From assembly GCA_964355015.1 (NCBI GenBank), contig CAYHCE010000019.1, positions 6,603 to 70,602 on the forward strand: 64,000 nucleotides of DNA, in the 5' to 3' direction. The stretch's first letter is position 1; each line of letters starts with the position of its first letter. The notes below the pieces were generated by a model that saw nothing but the letters and a program-made list of their open reading frames with translations, ran no database searches and was not told the origin of the DNA. The position numbers and the translations under genes are program-made. Origin of the DNA: CAYHCE01 sp964355015. Lineage in GTDB: Bacteria > Cyanobacteriota > Cyanobacteriia > PCC-6307 > Cyanobiaceae. Below, in pieces: positions 1-7,692 of the stretch.

Positions 1-194
1 TCGGCCAGCGCGCCCCAGAGCAGCTGCGAGAACCCGTAGCCCAGGGCGTAGGTGGCGATCGTGGACTGGGCGCCCGCGGCGTCGATCCGGAAGTCCGCGG
101 CCAGATCGGGGAGCGAAGGCAGGTCGATGAACAGTCCGCTCTGCCCCAGCACCGCGCCCAGGCAGGCGAAGAGGATCACCGTTCGGTTGTTCAT
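1..194 (-). CDS. MFS transporter, Bcr/CflA drug-exporter type, N-terminal part only
   Basis: Only the first 64 codons are in the window; the gene runs off the left edge. The ATG is at 194. The first membrane segment (residues about 5-25) is followed by the pattern LPSLPDLAADF and then a second segment STIATYALGYGFSQLLWG. This spacing is typical of the first two helices of Bcr/CflA-type multidrug efflux permeases, where a similar LPALP motif follows helix 1. It would act in the inner membrane as a proton-driven exporter. The substrate cannot be told from this part. It is divergent from the decayed cytochrome gene that follows. Confidence 0.72.
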   Translation of the reverse strand, partial: MNNRTVILFACLGAVLGQSGLFIDLPSLPDLAADFRIDAAGAQSTIATYALGYGFSQLLWGALA

Positions 195-345
195 TCCTGG
201 GTCCCGTAGAGCCTCATCCTGCAGGCAGCGACCCTGCATGGCTGTGAGCCGTGCGCCGAGGCGGGATTGATCTGGCGATCTCGTCCTCCCCTCGGGAGGC
301 TGAACCGGCTTCACGGCTGCAGGGGCCAGGAGCGGCCCCGTCAGG

Positions 346-1729
346 TTGCTGTTCCGCGCCGATCGACAGGCTGCTCTCGACCGCATCTCCGCTCCGGAGG
401 GATCGATCCTCATCAAGGCCGCCTGGCGAGAGATGGAGCCGGGGGAACAGTCCCGCTTCTACACCGCTTCGGCCGATCTCGCGGATCCGGATGCCCCAGC
501 TGGATCGGCACCACGACCACGTCAGGTCGGGTTGCTCGGCCTGCACGCGATGCAGAAGACGGCCAGCGCTCCTCAGTGGATCTGGACGACCTACGAGCAG
601 GTCGACAACGTGGAAGGAGCGGCCCCATCCTTTCGCAATCCCCACAGCACCGATTGTCTGGCCAATCAGCAGGGCCCGCCCGGGTTCCCGAATCAGGTCA
701 CCCGGCTGAATCCGATCCCCTCAAGGGATCCCGACTGCGCCCGCCCCGACGAGTCCATCGACAATCTCCGGGACCTGAACCAACGGATCCAGGCGGCTCT
801 GCCCCCCTCGGTGTGGCGGAACCACGAAGTCGTCGGGGGCCAGTGGCCCCTGTCGCCAACGCCACCTTCGCCGTCCGAGGCCTCGGCTCCTCAACCGACG
901 ACGGTCTTCTCCGTTCGACCAGACCTGCTGGCCAACACCACCATGGAGACCTACATCCAGAACACCTCCTCCTGCATGGGGTGCCATGCGATGGCAGGCA
1001 GCAGCAATCCGCAGCGTTACATCTCCTCCGACTTCAGCTTCACCTTCTCCGAGGCATTTCCTCGCCTCCCCGACCCTCACATCCTGCCTCCGCCTTCGAC
1101 CCCTGGCACGCGTTGGGACAGGGAGAACTGGAACTCCATCCTGCGCGGCCATGCGCTCAGCACGGCGACCTACGAGGAACTGCCGCAGCAGGTGCCCATG
1201 GCTCGCCTCCACTCTGCGCCAGCTGCCATCTCGATGCCGGTGGCAATACCCAGGCCTCCCCCTGGCTGGGCATGACCAGGAAGTACGACTACCCGCAAAC
1301 CCAGGATCTGCAGCGACGCATCAATCTCTGCGTCGCCCATAGTCTCAATGGCCGTCCCCTTCCGCTCGAGGCAGGGGATCCGACGATGCGCGCGTTCATC
1401 GTCTACATGCAATGGCTCGACGAGCAGGCAACAGCCCGGCGGATGCAGCCTCCTGCCACCCCCTTCCCGCCGATCTCCTCCCTCAGCGGGGATGCACCGC
1501 GCGGGCAGGAGATCTTCGGTCAGAAGTGCGCCTTCTGCCACGACGCCCGGCACTCTGGGGCCCCCACTCCTTCAACCGACAGGCTGGACTGGCGGATCCG
1601 GCCAAACTGGCGCCATTTCTGCGTGCGAACATGCCCCATCGCTTCGGTGGAGCGCTCACGGATCGGGAGGCCTGGGATCTGGCGGCCTTCATCGACCGCC
1701 AGGAGCGCCCTGCGGGGCCACCTCAGTAG
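346..1729 (+). pseudogene. Decayed c-type cytochrome: unnamed heme domain joined to a TsdA-like diheme cytochrome, two frameshifts
   Basis: Three reading frames carry one continuous homology. Frame 1 (346 to about 1190) holds a domain ending in the heme motif CMGCH (973-987), of a cytochrome family with the sequence LGLHAMQKTASAPQWIWTT. Frame 3 (about 1200-1545) holds CASCHLDAGG (heme site from 1215) and CAFCH (1527-1541). Frame 2 (about 1550-1729) holds LWGPHSFN and ANMPHRFGGALTDREAWD, the usual C-terminal signature of thiosulfate dehydrogenase-like (TsdA) diheme cytochromes. One missing base near 1200 and one near 1545 would restore a single frame. The first domain also lacks its N-terminal part and its own stop, so two originally separate genes look fused by deletion. 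A sequencing error could explain the frameshifts but not the missing start. Its last 7 bases overlap the convergent COQ4-like gene. Confidence 0.75.
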
Positions 1730-2784
1730 GCGCTGGGCCAGAGATCGGGCTGATCGATCATGGGCTGCCGCATCGGCAGGACGTGAAACTGGCGTCGGAT
1801 CTCCAGCAGCGGTTCCGCGGCGATGGCCAGATGATCCAACTGGCTGAAGTCTCCCCGGCAGGCCGCGCCCCGCACGAGAGATTCCGCGAAGAGCTCCGCC
1901 GAGCCCGGAAGATCGAGAGCGCCGCGGCGGCCGTCGACGCCGTGATAAGGCTCTCCGCCGCCGCCGTAGGGGATGAACTGCAGGTCGGTTCCGTGCTTGA
2001 AGAGACCCACCTCATGGATCAGGAAATTCGTGAGTGAGGCCATCCAGTTGGCATCGCTGTTGTTCAGGGCCAGCTTGAACGCACCCAGGGCGATTTCCCC
2101 GGGGCCCGTGGGTTCGTAGCCGGTGATCACATGATTCATGTCATGGCAGACATAGTACCCGGGATTCGGCGTGTTGCGACTCGGCACGGTCATGCCGTTG
2201 CGTTCATAGAGCTGAAAGAAGGCCCACCCCAGGCTTCCGTAGGGCATCTCGGCCAAGCGTTCGATGGCTTCGAAGAAGGAATCGTCATATTCCTGCTTGC
2301 CGCCGCCAATCTGGTGATGATGATGCTCGGAGAGTTCGGGCATGTAGTTGTCGTACATGCGAACGAATCTGGCCGTTGCCTCCGCTGCAGAGAGATGCGC
2401 AAAATCACGCACGATCTTGAGTTGCGGTGGATCGATCCTCAGCGCCTCTGCATAGGTTTCCAGTCGATTCAGCTGAGCTTCACTCTTGGGATGCCGGCAA
2501 AGATCCAGGATGATGGCCATCTGGAGAAACAGCCGGCGCCAGGGGGAATTCTCCAGCTCCTCGGCCAGCCGGTCGGGAGTGAGGGGTTCCATCGTCGCCA
2601 GCGTGGCCGTCTCCTGCCCAAGCAGATGGGTGGCCAGGGCCGTGAAGACACGTTGCTGCTCCGCTGTCGGTCCGCCGTCGACCTCCATCAATCCGCACAG
2701 ACCACGCGTCAGGGCCCGAGCGGCCGTCGGCATCACCGGAAAGGGAATGGTGGCGAACGTCACGGCAGCGGATCGAGGCGTCAC
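1723..2784 (-). CDS. COQ4-like protein with N-terminal TerB-like helical region
   Basis: 353 residues from a GTG at 2784; an in-frame ATG at 2733 is an alternative. Residues about 35-105 resemble a TerB-type helical domain. Residues about 210-235 contain the exact COQ4 metal motif HDxxHx11E (CHDMNHVITGYEPTGPGE). In ubiquinone-making organisms COQ4 is needed for quinone-ring processing or assembly of the biosynthetic complex. Cyanobacteria make plastoquinone instead, so the substrate here is unknown. There is a His run (EHHHHQ) about 50 residues before the motif. It stands alone between two damaged cytochrome/sulfur-type genes but is itself fully open. Family assignment is firm, function is not. 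Confidence 0.75.
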   Translation of the reverse strand: MTPRSAAVTFATIPFPVMPTAARALTRGLCGLMEVDGGPTAEQQRVFTALATHLLGQETATLATMEPLTPDRLAEELENSPWRRLFLQMAIILDLCRHPKSEAQLNRLETYAEALRIDPPQLKIVRDFAHLSAAEATARFVRMYDNYMPELSEHHHHQIGGGKQEYDDSFFEAIERLAEMPYGSLGWAFFQLYERNGMTVPSRNTPNPGYYVCHDMNHVITGYEPTGPGEIALGAFKLALNNSDANWMASLTNFLIHEVGLFKHGTDLQFIPYGGGGEPYHGVDGRRGALDLPGSAELFAESLVRGAACRGDFSQLDHLAIAAEPLLEIRRQFHVLPMRQPMIDQPDLWPSAY

Positions 2785-2867
2785 TCAGTATAGAGATCCC
2801 TGCTGAGGCTGCACTGATGCGTCCAGTGATGCATCCCAGCCATGGAGTCATCAATGGATCACGGAGA

Positions 2868-3348
2868 TCATGATCTCGAGTCACCGCCGCGGCCGTCGTC
2901 AATACGCAGATTCGCGGAGGTCACGATCGCCACGCCCGGCAGGAAGTCGCTGTTCACCCAGCCGTTGGCTCGAGCCGTGACGGCGCATTCCTCAAGCTTC
3001 ACCCCTTGTTCCTGCAGATTGGCGATGATGCTCTTATACGGATTGCCACGGTTGGTGCGACGCACCTGATTGTAGCGGGCATCATCCAGCAGAAGGTAGC
3101 CGAGGTCTCCGTGGGCAATCGCAAAAATGCTGCCCTTCGTGCCGGCTGCACGAAAATCCCGCACAATCTGATCCAGGAAATTGAGGCCGGTTGGATTGTC
3201 CCCTTCAAAGGCGAGATGGTCGAGGTTCATGACCACTCGGGCTTCGCGGAGAACCACGGGACGGGTCACCGTCAGCATCCCCGAGGCCATGGCCGGGGAA
3301 GTGGCGATCAGCAGGCCAGCCAGGAACGAGACAGCGGGGCCTTCGCAT
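2868..3348 (-). pseudogene. DsrE-family periplasmic protein, signal peptide out of frame by one base
   Basis: The open frame from ATG 3290 to 2868 encodes 140 residues of a DsrE/DsrF-like alpha/beta fold (VMNLDHLAFEGDNPTGLNFL near the start, a conserved VKLEECAVTARANGW stretch later). Upstream, the same frame continues without any ATG, GTG or TTG through VSFLAGLLIATSPAMASG, a clear signal-peptide core with an Ala-x-Ala-like site. The matching start ATG CGA AGG at 3348 is in another frame. Removing one base from the run of four G at 3336-3339 joins them into MRRPAVSFLAGLLIATSPAMA. So either the gene is a fresh frameshift mutant or there is a sequence error in the run. The C-terminus also ends differently from what I expect for the family. 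Secreted DsrE-like proteins of this sort are often linked to sulfur oxidation; function here is inferred only. Confidence 0.6.
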
Positions 3349-3444
3349 GACCCGTCCGGCCGTCATCTCATTCGTTCAGTGAAACCGATTATGATCACAG
3401 CTCAGTAAAGCTAATTCAGTCTGTTCGGGACGGGTGGCGCCAGA

Positions 3445-5745
3445 GTGGAACGCAGCGACACCAGTGCCATGGGGGACAGCCACGACCCGACGGCGGCGGG
3501 CCACCCGGCATCCGACCCCGGCACCCGCGGCATGGGCGGCGGCTGGCCCGTCATCGATGGCTGGGCACGCGCCACGCTCTCGCCCAGGGGCCCGTTGCTG
3601 TGGCAGACCCTGCTGCACAAGAGCGCCTGCCTCTCCTGCGCCTGGGGCACCGGCGGCCAGAACGGGGGCTTCGTCGACGAGCTGGGCGAACCGCTGCAGC
3701 GCTGCCTCAAGAGCGTCGAGGCGATTGCGGCTGAGCTGCAACCAGCCGTGCCGGAACGGGTATTCGGCCAGCGCAGCCTCGGCGAGCTGCAGGCGCTCAG
3801 CTCCCTGGAGGCCGACCGGCTGGGGCGGCTGAGCCAGCCGCTGCTGCGGCGCGAGGGGCGCGCCCACTACGAGCGGATCGGCTGGGACGATGTCTTCGAG
3901 CTCACCGAAGCGGCCTTCCGCGTCCCGCCGGAGCGGCTGGCCTCCTACAGCTCCGGCCGCTCCTCCAACGAGGCCGCCTACCTGCTCCAGCTGTTGCTGC
4001 GCGCCCTGGGCTCGAACAACCTGGCCGACTGCTCCGATCTCTGCCACGCCCCCTCCACCGTGGGGTTGGGCGAGGTGTTCGGCTCGGGCACCTCGATGGT
4101 GAGCCTCGAAAGCCTGCAGCAGACCGATTGCGTGGTGCTGGTGGGCTCCAACGCCCCCGCCAACCACCCGCGTCTGATGAACGAGCTGATCCGCCTGCGC
4201 GAGCGCGGCGGCACGGTGATCGTGATCAACCCGGTGCTGGAGTTGGGCCTGCTCAGGTTCGGTTCACCGGCCTTCCCGATCCGCTCGATGCTGAAGGGCT
4301 CCCCGATCGCCTCGATCTTCCTGCAGCCGATCCCGGGCAGCGACACGGCCGTGTTCGTGGGGATTCAGAAGGCGCTGCTGGAGGCCGATCAGATCCGCCG
4401 GGAGTTCCTGGCGGCCCACACCGAGGGCTGGGAGGCGGTGCTGGAGCAGGCACGTGCCACCTCCTGGGAGGCGATCACCGCCTGCTGTGGCCTCAGCCGT
4501 GAGGAACTGGCCAGCGCCGCCGCCGCGATCGCCCGCTGCCGCGGCGTGGTGTTCGCCTGGGCGATGGGGATCACCCACCACAGCAACGGCACGGCCAATG
4601 TGCATGCCATCGCCAACACGGCCCTGGTCAGCGGCAACGCCGGAAAGCCCGGGGCGGGCACGATGCCGATCCGCGGCCACTCGAACGTGCAGGGCTTCGG
4701 CTCGATGGGGGTGACCGTGAAGCTGCGCGCCGCGATGCAGCAGGCCCTGGAGGAGCTGCTCGGCCGGCCGCTCAGCCGCGTTCCCGGCTACGACACCCGC
4801 GCCCTGATCGAGGCCGCCGAAGCCGGCCGGGTCGACACGCTGCTGTGCCTGGGCGGCAACCTCTGGGGCGCGAATCCCGATTCCAGCCAGGCCCGCCGCG
4901 CCCTCGGTCGGATCGACACGATCGCGTATCTGGCCACCAAGCCCAACCAGGGCCATTTCCACGGTCTGGCGGCGAAGAACACCCTGCTGCTGCCGGTGTT
5001 CAACCGCTTCGAAACGCCCCACCGCACCACCACCGAATCGGGCAACAATTTCGTGCGCCTCAACGACCCGGGCAGCACCCATCTCAAGGGCGCCGACCTG
5101 ATCAGCGAGGTGGGCTTCCTGGCCGAACTGGCGCGGCGGCGGCTGGGCAGCGACCCGATCGACTGGGGCCGCCTCCAGGACGCCGCCTACGTGCGCAAGC
5201 TGATCGCCCGCACTGTGCCGGGCTACGGCCCGATCGCCGGCATCGACGCCAGCCAGCGGGAGTTCAGCGTGGAGGGGCGGGTGTTCAACAAGCCAGCCTT
5301 CCCGACCCCCAGCGGGCGGGCGCGGATGGAGGTCACACCCCTGCCGGCGTTGGAGTTGCCGCAGCCTGAGCACTTCGGCGGCCTGCCGCCGGGCGAAACC
5401 GGGCTGGTGCTGGCCCTGATCACAGCCCGCAGCTACAGCCAGCACAACACCGTCGTCTACAAGGAAGGAGACAGGTACCGCGGCATGCCGCACCGGAACA
5501 CGATCCTGATGAACCGGGCGGACCTGGTCCGTGCCGGCTTCATCGCCCACCAGCGGGTGACGGTGCAGGGCGACAGGGGGGCCCTCGAGAACGTCGAGAT
5601 CATCCCGGGCGAGATCCGCGAGGGAGCGGCGCTGATGTTCTATCCGGAGGTGAACGCCATCTTCAGGGCGGCGATCGATGCCCGCAGCGGCACGCCCGCC
5701 TTCAAACGGGTGCCGGTGCTGGTGCGGGCCCTGCGGACTCGATGA
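3445..5745 (+). CDS. YdeP/FdhF-like molybdopterin-dependent oxidoreductase
   Basis: 766 residues from GTG 3445; ATG 3469 is an equally possible start, since clear similarity begins near residue 30. The N-terminus has an iron-sulfur motif CLSCAW with a further Cys about 30 residues on. Then come CSDLCHAPSTVGL (molybdenum-site region), GSNAPANHPRLMN and WAMGITHHSNG, as in the YdeP branch of the DMSO-reductase superfamily. The C-terminal dinucleotide-binding domain carries LITARSYSQHNTVV. Such enzymes bind bis-MGD and a 4Fe-4S cluster; in E. coli YdeP is tied to acid resistance, and the substrate is not known. No signal peptide is seen, so it should be cytoplasmic. Its stop overlaps the start of the MscS-CNB gene, suggesting co-translation. 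moaA and mobA further on could supply its cofactor. Confidence 0.85.
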   Translation: MERSDTSAMGDSHDPTAAGHPASDPGTRGMGGGWPVIDGWARATLSPRGPLLWQTLLHKSACLSCAWGTGGQNGGFVDELGEPLQRCLKSVEAIAAELQPAVPERVFGQRSLGELQALSSLEADRLGRLSQPLLRREGRAHYERIGWDDVFELTEAAFRVPPERLASYSSGRSSNEAAYLLQLLLRALGSNNLADCSDLCHAPSTVGLGEVFGSGTSMVSLESLQQTDCVVLVGSNAPANHPRLMNELIRLRERGGTVIVINPVLELGLLRFGSPAFPIRSMLKGSPIASIFLQPIPGSDTAVFVGIQKALLEADQIRREFLAAHTEGWEAVLEQARATSWEAITACCGLSREELASAAAAIARCRGVVFAWAMGITHHSNGTANVHAIANTALVSGNAGKPGAGTMPIRGHSNVQGFGSMGVTVKLRAAMQQALEELLGRPLSRVPGYDTRALIEAAEAGRVDTLLCLGGNLWGANPDSSQARRALGRIDTIAYLATKPNQGHFHGLAAKNTLLLPVFNRFETPHRTTTESGNNFVRLNDPGSTHLKGADLISEVGFLAELARRRLGSDPIDWGRLQDAAYVRKLIARTVPGYGPIAGIDASQREFSVEGRVFNKPAFPTPSGRARMEVTPLPALELPQPEHFGGLPPGETGLVLALITARSYSQHNTVVYKEGDRYRGMPHRNTILMNRADLVRAGFIAHQRVTVQGDRGALENVEIIPGEIREGAALMFYPEVNAIFRAAIDARSGTPAFKRVPVLVRALRTR

Positions 5746-7199
5746 TGCTGGAACGGCTGCAGCGGGCCTTCACCACGCCGCTGTTCCCCCTGGGGCGCGA
5801 GGGAATCTCCCTGCTCTGGATCGTTCAGATCGTCGTTCTGCTGATCGTCGTCAGCCTGCTGGCCCGGGCGATCAAGCACCTGCTCAACGAGCGGCTGCTG
5901 GTGTGGCTCCGCGTCCGGGAAGGACGCCGCGAAGCGATCTCCACCCTGACCGGTCTGGGCCTGGCAGCCCTGGGTTACGTGCTTGTGGTGCAGGGAATGG
6001 GGCTCGACTTCGGCGCCCTCGCTGTGATCCTGGGCGCCCTGGGCGTCGGGCTCGGCTTCGGCCTGCAGGATCTGACCCGGAACCTCAGCAGCGGCCTCAC
6101 CCTGCTGATGGAGGGAAAGCTGAAGGTGGGCGATCTGATCGAGTTCAACCAGACCACCGGAACGATCAAGGAGATCTCGATTCGTGCCACGGTGATCAGC
6201 ACGTTTCAGGGCTCGGAGATCATTGTTCCGAACAGCTACATCACCAACAGTCCGGTGAAGAACCTCAGTTACAGCAGCGCGGATGGCCGGGTCGACGTGG
6301 CGATCACGGTGTCGCACGACAGCGACGTGCTGGAGGTGACGGAAGTGCTGTTGCAGGCGGCGATGGCCGAGCCCGGTGTGAACCATGAACCACCGCCGAA
6401 AGTGATCTTCTCCAGCCTGGGGGAGCGGGGCCTGGGCTTCGATCTGTGGGTGTGGACCTCCGAGATCCACAGCAGCCTCTCGATCCGCAGCGCCCTGAAC
6501 TACGCGATCGAGCAGGGTCTGCGGGAGCGGGGAATCGAAATCGCCACCGCTCAGCAGGTGCTGCGGCTGCTGCCGCCGGATCCGGCCCCTGCAGACCCGG
6601 CCCCTGCAGACCTGGCCCCCGCACACCCGGCGACCGCCGCGACCCTCGGCCTGGCGGCTCGGGAACCGCTGAGAGAGGTGCTCTCGAGGCTGTCCGTCTT
6701 CGAGGGCTTCGAGCCGCGCCAGCTGCGCGAACTGATCGCGAGCGGCGCGCGCCTCACCCTTGCACCAGGCGAGGTGCTGATCCACCAAGGGGACTATGGC
6801 CACACGTTCAACATCGTGCTGAGCGGCTCGATCGACGCGATTTTCGAGACCGATCGGATCAGCCGCCGCCTGTTCACCTTCGAGTCGGGCCAGTTCTTCG
6901 GCGAGCTGCCGCTGCTGCTCAAGGTGCCCTACCCGACCACCATGCGCGCCGCCGTCGGGACGACGCTGTTCGTGATGCATGAACCGGGCTTTCAGTCGCT
7001 GCTGCAGCGCCATCCCGGCGTCGCCGAAACCATCGCCCAGGAGGTGACGCGGCGCCGCGACGTGCTCCAGGCCTACGAGGCCGATCTGCGGCAGCGCGGT
7101 CTGCTCTGCGACCAGGATCTGACCAACCCGCTGGCCTGGATCCGCGAACGCCTGAGCCAGGTGCTGAGAGGCACCGTCAGTAAGGGTCCGCGGCAATGA
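5742..7199 (+). CDS. MscS-type mechanosensitive channel with C-terminal cyclic-nucleotide-binding domain
   Basis: 485 residues. Two or three membrane segments (about 25-45, 62-80, 85-105) lead into the MscS pore helix and beta domain (GALGVGLGFGLQDLTRN, then EGKLKVGDLIEF, residues about 95-140). A soluble MscS domain extends to about 275. A Pro/Ala/Asp linker made of a five-residue tandem repeat follows, then a CNB domain (about 310-440) with GQFFGELPLLLKVPYPTTMRA. The Gly-Glu that contacts the ribose is present, but the arginine expected for the cyclic phosphate is replaced (Tyr aligns there). The channel half is intact; nucleotide binding is doubtful. The start overlaps the stop of the upstream molybdoenzyme. 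The 3' end overlaps the convergent GNAT gene by 23 bases. Confidence 0.88.
   Translation: MMLERLQRAFTTPLFPLGREGISLLWIVQIVVLLIVVSLLARAIKHLLNERLLVWLRVREGRREAISTLTGLGLAALGYVLVVQGMGLDFGALAVILGALGVGLGFGLQDLTRNLSSGLTLLMEGKLKVGDLIEFNQTTGTIKEISIRATVISTFQGSEIIVPNSYITNSPVKNLSYSSADGRVDVAITVSHDSDVLEVTEVLLQAAMAEPGVNHEPPPKVIFSSLGERGLGFDLWVWTSEIHSSLSIRSALNYAIEQGLRERGIEIATAQQVLRLLPPDPAPADPAPADLAPAHPATAATLGLAAREPLREVLSRLSVFEGFEPRQLRELIASGARLTLAPGEVLIHQGDYGHTFNIVLSGSIDAIFETDRISRRLFTFESGQFFGELPLLLKVPYPTTMRAAVGTTLFVMHEPGFQSLLQRHPGVAETIAQEVTRRRDVLQAYEADLRQRGLLCDQDLTNPLAWIRERLSQVLRGTVSKGPRQ
6582..6626 (+). repeat. 15-bp tandem repeat, three copies, coding for a PAPAD linker
   Basis: Copies 6582-6596 and 6597-6611 are identical (CCGGCCCCTGCAGAC); 6612-6626 is a diverged third copy. 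They are in frame and add Pro-Ala-Pro-Ala-Asp units between the MscS and CNB domains. Length variation between strains by slippage would be expected. Confidence 0.9.
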
Positions 7200-7659
7200 T
7201 CGGGCCCAGCGGCTTGCTCAGCAGGCGCCGTCCAAGGTCCACATAGCCCTGGCGCAGATAGAGCGCGGCAGCGCGGCTGTTGTCCGCTTCCGCTTCCAGG
7301 CGCAGGCTGCGCACCCCGAGCTCCTGGCAGGCCGCTTCGGCCAGGGCCAGTGCCCTGGCGCCCGCGCCCTTCGAGCGGCCGGTGGGCGTGATGAACAGTT
7401 CATCGACGAAGGCGATGCGGCCATCCATTTCGAGGCTGAACGAGAAGGCCATCAGCAGATAGCCCACCGGTTCGGCCGCGTCCTGGATCTGCCAGAGGCG
7501 GCCGGCGCCGGGCTCTGCCAGGAATGCGTTCAGCAGAGCGCGCTTGCGGGTCTCGTCGTAGGCGTAGCCGAAATGCTCGTAGAACTCCCGCACGAAGGGC
7601 AGAACGCGCTCGATCCCCTCTGGCCCTGCCTCCACCAACTGGATCGCGCCTGTCGTCAC
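7177..7659 (-). CDS. GNAT-family N-acetyltransferase
   Basis: 160 residues from a GTG at 7659. The fold follows the GNAT order: an N-terminal helix region, VGYLLMAFSFSLE (beta 4 area), FVDELFITPTGRSKGAGARAL (acetyl-CoA pyrophosphate loop of the R/KxxGxG/A type), then RLEAEADNSRAAALYLRQGY, the usual C-terminal signature. It should transfer an acetyl group from acetyl-CoA to an amine; the substrate is unknown. It lies 33 bases downstream of the glutamine-synthetase-like gene in the same direction, so the two may be co-transcribed and share an amine or amino-acid substrate. Its 3' end overlaps the end of the MscS-CNB gene on the other strand. Confidence 0.85.
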   Translation of the reverse strand: MTTGAIQLVEAGPEGIERVLPFVREFYEHFGYAYDETRKRALLNAFLAEPGAGRLWQIQDAAEPVGYLLMAFSFSLEMDGRIAFVDELFITPTGRSKGAGARALALAEAACQELGVRSLRLEAEADNSRAAALYLRQGYVDLGRRLLSKPLGPIIAADPY

Positions 7660-7692
7660 GTCTGGGCCTGTCCGTCCGGGTCGCCCGGGAGG

